The position numbers were made by a program, and so were the translations under genes. The notes beneath the pieces were generated by a model that was given only the letters and a program-made list of their open reading frames with translations, made no database searches and was not told where the DNA came from. Shown in pieces: positions 59,454 to 64,000 of a stretch of 64,000 nt of DNA. The DNA is taken from positions 10,977,460-11,041,459 of the forward strand of contig CM057233.1 of assembly GCA_029891385.1 (NCBI GenBank), read 5' to 3'. Source of the stretch: Erythroxylum novogranatense. Its lineage: Eukaryota; Streptophyta; Magnoliopsida; Malpighiales; Erythroxylaceae. The stretch's first letter is position 1, and the number at the start of each line of letters is the position of its first letter.

Positions 59454-62400
59454 TGTTGGACCCCGTTTCCAGAGCCCAACTGATGTCGGATCCCGTTGCC
59501 GGAATCCGACTACTTAATCCTAAACCATCAAACCTATATACAAGTTTGAATTCAATGAAAGCCCTCCGCAAAAAATTTGTAAGATTCATCGTAATTAACC
59601 TCCAATTTAAAATAATCTTCTTAGGATCCAAAATTTAAAATCCAATTCCTAAGCTGATATGAAATCTTATGTCGTTATAAAAATCAGCCAAATGAATAGT
59701 AAAATGCCCATTTCCGACCCTCATAACTTTTTGCTCTTAACTCTGATTCGGACAATTCATACCTCCCTGAAAAGATAAAAAGACCCTCTACCTATTTTAT
59801 GAAGGAAACAAGACTCAATTATATCATTAAGAGGGACAAAATCACGCATGAAGGTGCTGCCTCAAATGACTACATGAACAGTATTTGGGAATAGTGACAG
59901 CAATCTTCCAATGACCATAACTTCTTACTCCTTACTCCGAACATTGCAAACTATACCTCATTGGAAAGGTAAAAAGGTAATCTACAATTCTTATGAAGGG
60001 AGTAAAAGTCAGATCAGTCATTAGGAGAGGTAAAAACCTACTGGAAGTTTCAGCTAAAATGTAAAACCGATGGAACAGTATTTCTGCAGTATGAACAGTA
60101 GCTGTCCACACTCCCAACCACATAACTTTTTATTTCTAAATCCAATATCTGCAAATCATACCTCATTTTAAAGATAAAAAGATAATCTACATTTTTCATG
60201 AAGAAAACAGAAACCAAATCAGTCTCTAATTGGGTGAAAAATTCTTTCAAAGTTGCTGCAAAAATTTCGTGACTAACAACAGAGGCTGAAACCTTCCCAC
60301 TCTCATAACTTTTTCATCCTAAGTCCAATTGGGACAAATTTTATATTGTTGGAAAGCTCTAATCATGTCCTACATTATTCAAGAAGACCATCTAAACCAA
60401 TTCAACCCCTAAACTAGTCTAAAATCAAGTGGAAGTTGCTGCACAATTTTTGGGAAAAATTTGACAGCACCTCCCCTATTTTATTCCTAACCCAATTTTT
60501 TTCAATCTAGACCATAACCTGCACAACAATTCTATATTCAAGGGCAGCAACACACTCTTAGCTTTCTAGACATTCTCAAATTTATACCCAAACCATCACC
60601 ATGATTCAATTTCCATACACACAAGTATAAATTTCTCAAATACATTCATGATCTAATACTTTTACTTTCAAATTCATTCATTCATTCATCATCATTCAAT
60701 CATAACATGTTCATATAATGCTTTAGTGGGCATTTCAAGCCCAATTACATAAAAGCTTCAAAATACATCATTTCCTTAAAATGCAACTAAAGCATTGATG
60801 TTACAAAATGATTTCAAATCCCAAAATCACAAAAGAACCGCTTGGAGTAAAATGCCTTATGCTCGCTCCTCGGGTTCCTCGCCATTTCGAAATTTGTGGG
60901 GTGAGCTAAGGCTCTGAGGTAAATACATTTACGCTTATATAACAAGCACATCCTTGATTCATGTATTTATCAATTTTCCAAGGAAATCACATCACATGCA
61001 TAACTCAAACATTTATACATTCATAACAATTTCAATCATTCCATCATTCACGATCTTATACAATTCATGCATATTCATGGCAAACACAACAATGGCTCGG
61101 TAAGTCCAATCATGGCAACCACATAAGTTCATCAAATGACCTAATGTGGGCAATTTCGAGGAGTCCGATATCGGATCATCCTATGCCTCAATCGGGCAAA
61201 TGGCGAAGGCTTTTCATGTCGACGCACGTGATTTCGGTTCTTGGGACATTACCTTACCCATACAAAGCATAATTCATTTCATAACAATAAAATTGGATTG
61301 TTCTTATCCAAGTTATTGTTTTCATTAAAATCATTCTTTTCATGCATCATTCATGCAAAATTCATAATTCTCATTATATTCATTTCATTTAGCCTCTAGC
61401 TAATTCACCCATCATCCTAGAATTTACATTTTCTAACATTATGATCACATAGCATAATATTTACAATCATTCAACAACCACAACATCAATCCTTCATATC
61501 ATCCATTTACAATCATCCAACAACCACAACATCAATCCTTCATATCATCCGTTATGGTTTTCAACAACCATACTAACATTCAACACAATCGTCAATATCA
61601 ACAACACGAGCAATAAACATCATAAATATCATTCATCCATAACTAACACAAGCATTAACAACCATTATTAATGTCATAATTAAATTTACATTAAATGCTC
61701 ATAAATATAAAAGTAAAGGTGTAACCCACCTTAAATCCTTGATAATTCCTTGAATAGCTTGCTATAATTCTTGTTCCTCTTCTCTTCTCTCTCTCTTCAT
61801 TAAAACCAACAACATTCCCAAATCAACATAGGATTTAGAAATTGAAAACCTAAATGCTTAAATCATGAAATTGGCAAGAGGATAACTAAACCCACTTGGT
61901 TCTTAACTCTTCTAACCAAAACCCATCTAAAACTTAATATTAAACCAAAGACTTACCTTAAATCTTCCTCCAACCAAAGGATTTCTTGAATCAAAATGAA
62001 GCTCTAGTCTTCCTCATCTTCTTTCTCCTTGAACTTTCTTCCAAATCTCACAAAATCTCTAGAAATTACAAACCTAAGCAAAGCTCTTTCTTTTCTCCTT
62101 TCTCCTCTCATTTACGACATCTCCTCTCTTCTCCTCCTTGTAATTTCGCTCCTCTCTTTGCCTACACCAAAAATCACTTAACTCTCTCCTTTATACTCCT
62201 CTCTTATTTCCTAAGCCCATCACTTAAGCCCATCTATCTCCTTCTTCCTTTCTTTCATCCTACAACTTCCTCCTTAACAAACTCAAGCCCAATAACTTAA
62301 GCCTCTAAATTTTCTTTAAGCCCATCTCATTTAATTCACCTAACTAACTTGTTTCATTTGGACCCAAAGCCCAATTAACACATAAATCTCACCTAACTCA

Positions 62401-62557
62401 TTTAAGTCCAACTAACATATCTAACTTCATTAATTCTTCAACTAACTTATTAATGCTATCATATATTAATTAATGTCACCTTAATTAATGCTAACATAAT
62501 TTACTTGATTTGCCTAATCATGCTTAATTAAATAAAAAAAAATTTTTGGGGCTAACA
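59454..62557 (-). repeat. 5' LTR of E
   Basis: Begins TGTTGGACCCCG and ends GGGGCTAACA on the plus strand, followed by CCAAG. It is 39 bp longer than its partner, mostly because of single bases missing in the partner. Confidence 0.92.
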
Positions 62558-62989
62558 CCAAGGGAATGTAAATCGTCCCTGACGTGATTAAGGGAGGTAC
62601 CAAAGAAATAGAGACGTATTCAATAGAACATAAATTGGACTATAGGCATCGTGGGAAAGAGGTATTAGCGGAATAAATGCGATAAGTGAATAGGTTCAAA
62701 ATACCGAATCGAAGTTATATATATCGGAACCAAAGGAGGTGACTATTCTAGAAATGGCAAGTGAGATAGCTAAGAAAATGAGATCGCCAACTGATAGTTT
62801 TGTCAAATCCATTTACAGATGAAAGTTAGCCATAAGAATCGAACCACTGACCGAGAGTGGTTATCGTGATCACCCAAAAGTGAATCATTAAGGAAAAGTG
62901 TATAGGATATATAGACTCATATGATTATCAAGTTATAGTGAACTGTTGACCGAGAATTTCGAGGACTAAATTTTATAAGGAGGGAGAAT
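62558..62989 (+). other. LARD interior, right part, with polypurine tract at its end
   Basis: Continues 51626 after removal of E. It ends GAATTTCGAGGACTAAATTT, then the purine tract AAGGAGGGAGAAT (62977-62989), the usual end of Tekay-like internal regions. No coding frame was recognised. Confidence 0.7.
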
Positions 62990-64000
62990 TGTAACATCCC
63001 ACCTCTCTGGAAGGGTAAAATAGTAAAATTGGCATAGGATGAGATTGATAAGGAATAATCATTATCGTTCATGATAATAGGATTGATACACAAGATCAAT
63101 CGGTACATGGAATTACGGTAAATGCATTCATGACATTCCTGAATTGGGCCTAACGGTATTTTATTGTGATTAACGTGGTTATGGGATTTGAAAATTGTTC
63201 GAAAGCGCTTATTAAGCGCTTTACATTTTTGGGAATTATAGAATTTTTCTGAATTTTCCGGAGAAAATCCTGACCGCAAAATCGCCAGAATCGCCTAAAC
63301 TTGTTTTGGGGTAGAAAAGGTGATTTTGTGATTGAAAATTATTTGGAGTGCAATGTTACTGTTTTATAATTTTAGGAATTTCATAAATTTCTAAAAATAA
63401 TTCGGGAAATTTCTGACTAGATAAATCGCCAATCAGCGTAACCTATTGCTTTTGGTAGCAAAAATCGCTACCCATCGGCACTGCATTATTGGGTATTTTA
63501 TTTTGGGACTGAAAGTAGGCCATTGGAGTGAAATGGAGTAACATTTTGACTGGATTAAATAAATATACTTTGAATTTTCTTATAATAATAAACCAATCAC
63601 AAGTTGCCATTGAAAAGGCAACATTAAATGCATCTCTTCATCCTTTCGGACGTGTGTGTTTAAAGAAGGAAATGAATTGTTTTTAAAAGGCTTTTGGTTA
63701 AGGGTTCATCCGAATCATCCACAAACTCAAACTCTCTTGATATAGACCACCGAAAATTTTGCTCTCTTCTCTCAACTTTCTCCACAACTGTAAACTACCA
63801 TCTCCTGTGTCTCATCAAAATTAGATGATGAGTTTTGAGTATACTTGAGAAGGAAAGGGAGGTTTGTAGTGTGGTGAAGAAGTATGAGTTGGAGTTGGAA
63901 GCTTTTAGTAGGTAAGGTTTTAAGTTTGTTTCAAATGATGTTTTGATTATGTAGTTCATAAATCATGATTAGTGGGTGCATTTAAAGGGGGTTATTGTTC
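62990..64000 (+). repeat. 3' LTR of the LARD, first kilobase
   Basis: Matches 44337-45355. Differences are few over 63540-64000 and denser over 62990-63450. It continues beyond the window. Confidence 0.88.

Larger units (their letters stand above)
51627..62557 (-). mobile_element. Ty3/gypsy retrotransposon E (chromovirus-like) nested in the LARD
   Basis: LTRs are 51627-54691 (3065 bp) and 59454-62557 (3104 bp), TGTTGGACC...GGGGCTAACA on the plus strand and TGTTAGCCCC...GGTCCAACA in element sense. Both flanks are CCAAG, a perfect 5-bp duplication. In element sense (minus) the order is 5' LTR, primer site TGGTATCAAAGC, gag, protease, RT-RNase H, integrase, purine tract, 3' LTR. The coding part is heavily frameshifted by small gaps. 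E is the innermost and so one of the youngest insertions in the nest. Confidence 0.92.
44337..64000 (+). mobile_element. Large non-coding LTR retrotransposon (LARD) with nested element E, incomplete at the right edge
   Basis: The 5' LTR is 44337-48540 (4.2 kb) and the 3' LTR begins at 62990 and runs off the window. The first kilobase of both agrees closely, starting TGTAACATCCCACCTCT. Primer site and purine tract are present. Without the nested element E the interior is about 3.5 kb (48541-51626 plus 62563-62989) and has no open frame with retroelement similarity on either strand. Long LTRs with a non-coding interior define a LARD. The LTR and tract sequences place it near Tekay-like chromoviruses, which presumably supply its proteins. 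Confidence 0.8.

Noticed and set aside
61986..62300. Open frame of 104 codons on the plus strand
   Set aside because: It lies antisense in the 5' LTR of E and is broken by a one-base gap in the other LTR copy.
62917..63279. Open frame of 120 codons on the minus strand
   Set aside because: Antisense over the start of the LARD LTR; the matching frame at 44410-44631 is shorter and differs by gaps.

Overview
The window is plant nuclear DNA, most likely from an AT-rich, transposon-rich angiosperm (probably a eudicot). The evidence is a multi-exon gene with GT/AG introns, Ty1/copia and Ty3/gypsy LTR retrotransposons primed by initiator-Met tRNA, CACTA transposons with plant-type termini, RTE-type LINE tails and intronic MITE-like elements. 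I saw no bacterial operon, CRISPR array, rRNA or tRNA gene.

Positions 1-6774 (minus strand) hold the 5' part of one convincing host gene, a plant GON4L/YY1AP-related nuclear protein. Seven exons can be joined with consistent splice sites and phases; the rest lies off the left edge. Introns 2 and 4 carry inverted-repeat elements. Positions 7257-13630 are a complete but decayed Ty1/copia element with 0.37-kb LTRs. Next come an RNase H-like remnant (13681-14060, minus), a small frameshifted plant gene (14107-14411, minus) and the 3' end of an RTE LINE (15440-16617, plus). Positions 16744-23833 read best as one large decayed CACTA transposon with a CTT target duplication. It contains a second, short CACTA element (17968-19396), another RTE LINE tail and a transposase remnant.

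From about 24.9 kb to the right edge the window is one deep nest of LTR retrotransposons. A copia gag fragment is cut at 25461 by a Ty3/gypsy chromovirus, called F here (minus). The long LTR of F is split by a SIRE/Maximus-type copia (26180-35742, target duplication CAATT, with an extra ORF after pol) and by a solo gypsy LTR (37080-40174, duplication AGCAC). The pol of F is cut at 42760 by an E-like LTR (G). G is cut at 44336 by a large element with 4.2-kb LTRs and no coding interior (a LARD, 44337 to beyond the window). That interior is interrupted by a further gypsy element, E (51627-62557, duplication CCAAG). Removing the insertions in order restores continuous older sequence, which gives a relative time order.

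The coding regions of the youngest elements are broken mostly by single-base gaps. Over long stretches the paired LTRs of E differ only by such gaps, which suggests that part of the damage is residual assembly error. Apart from the GON4L-like gene I find no intact host gene and no clearly new biological system. The items most worth a second look are the extra ORF of the SIRE element, the LARD, the nested CACTA pair and the small frameshifted gene near 14.3 kb.
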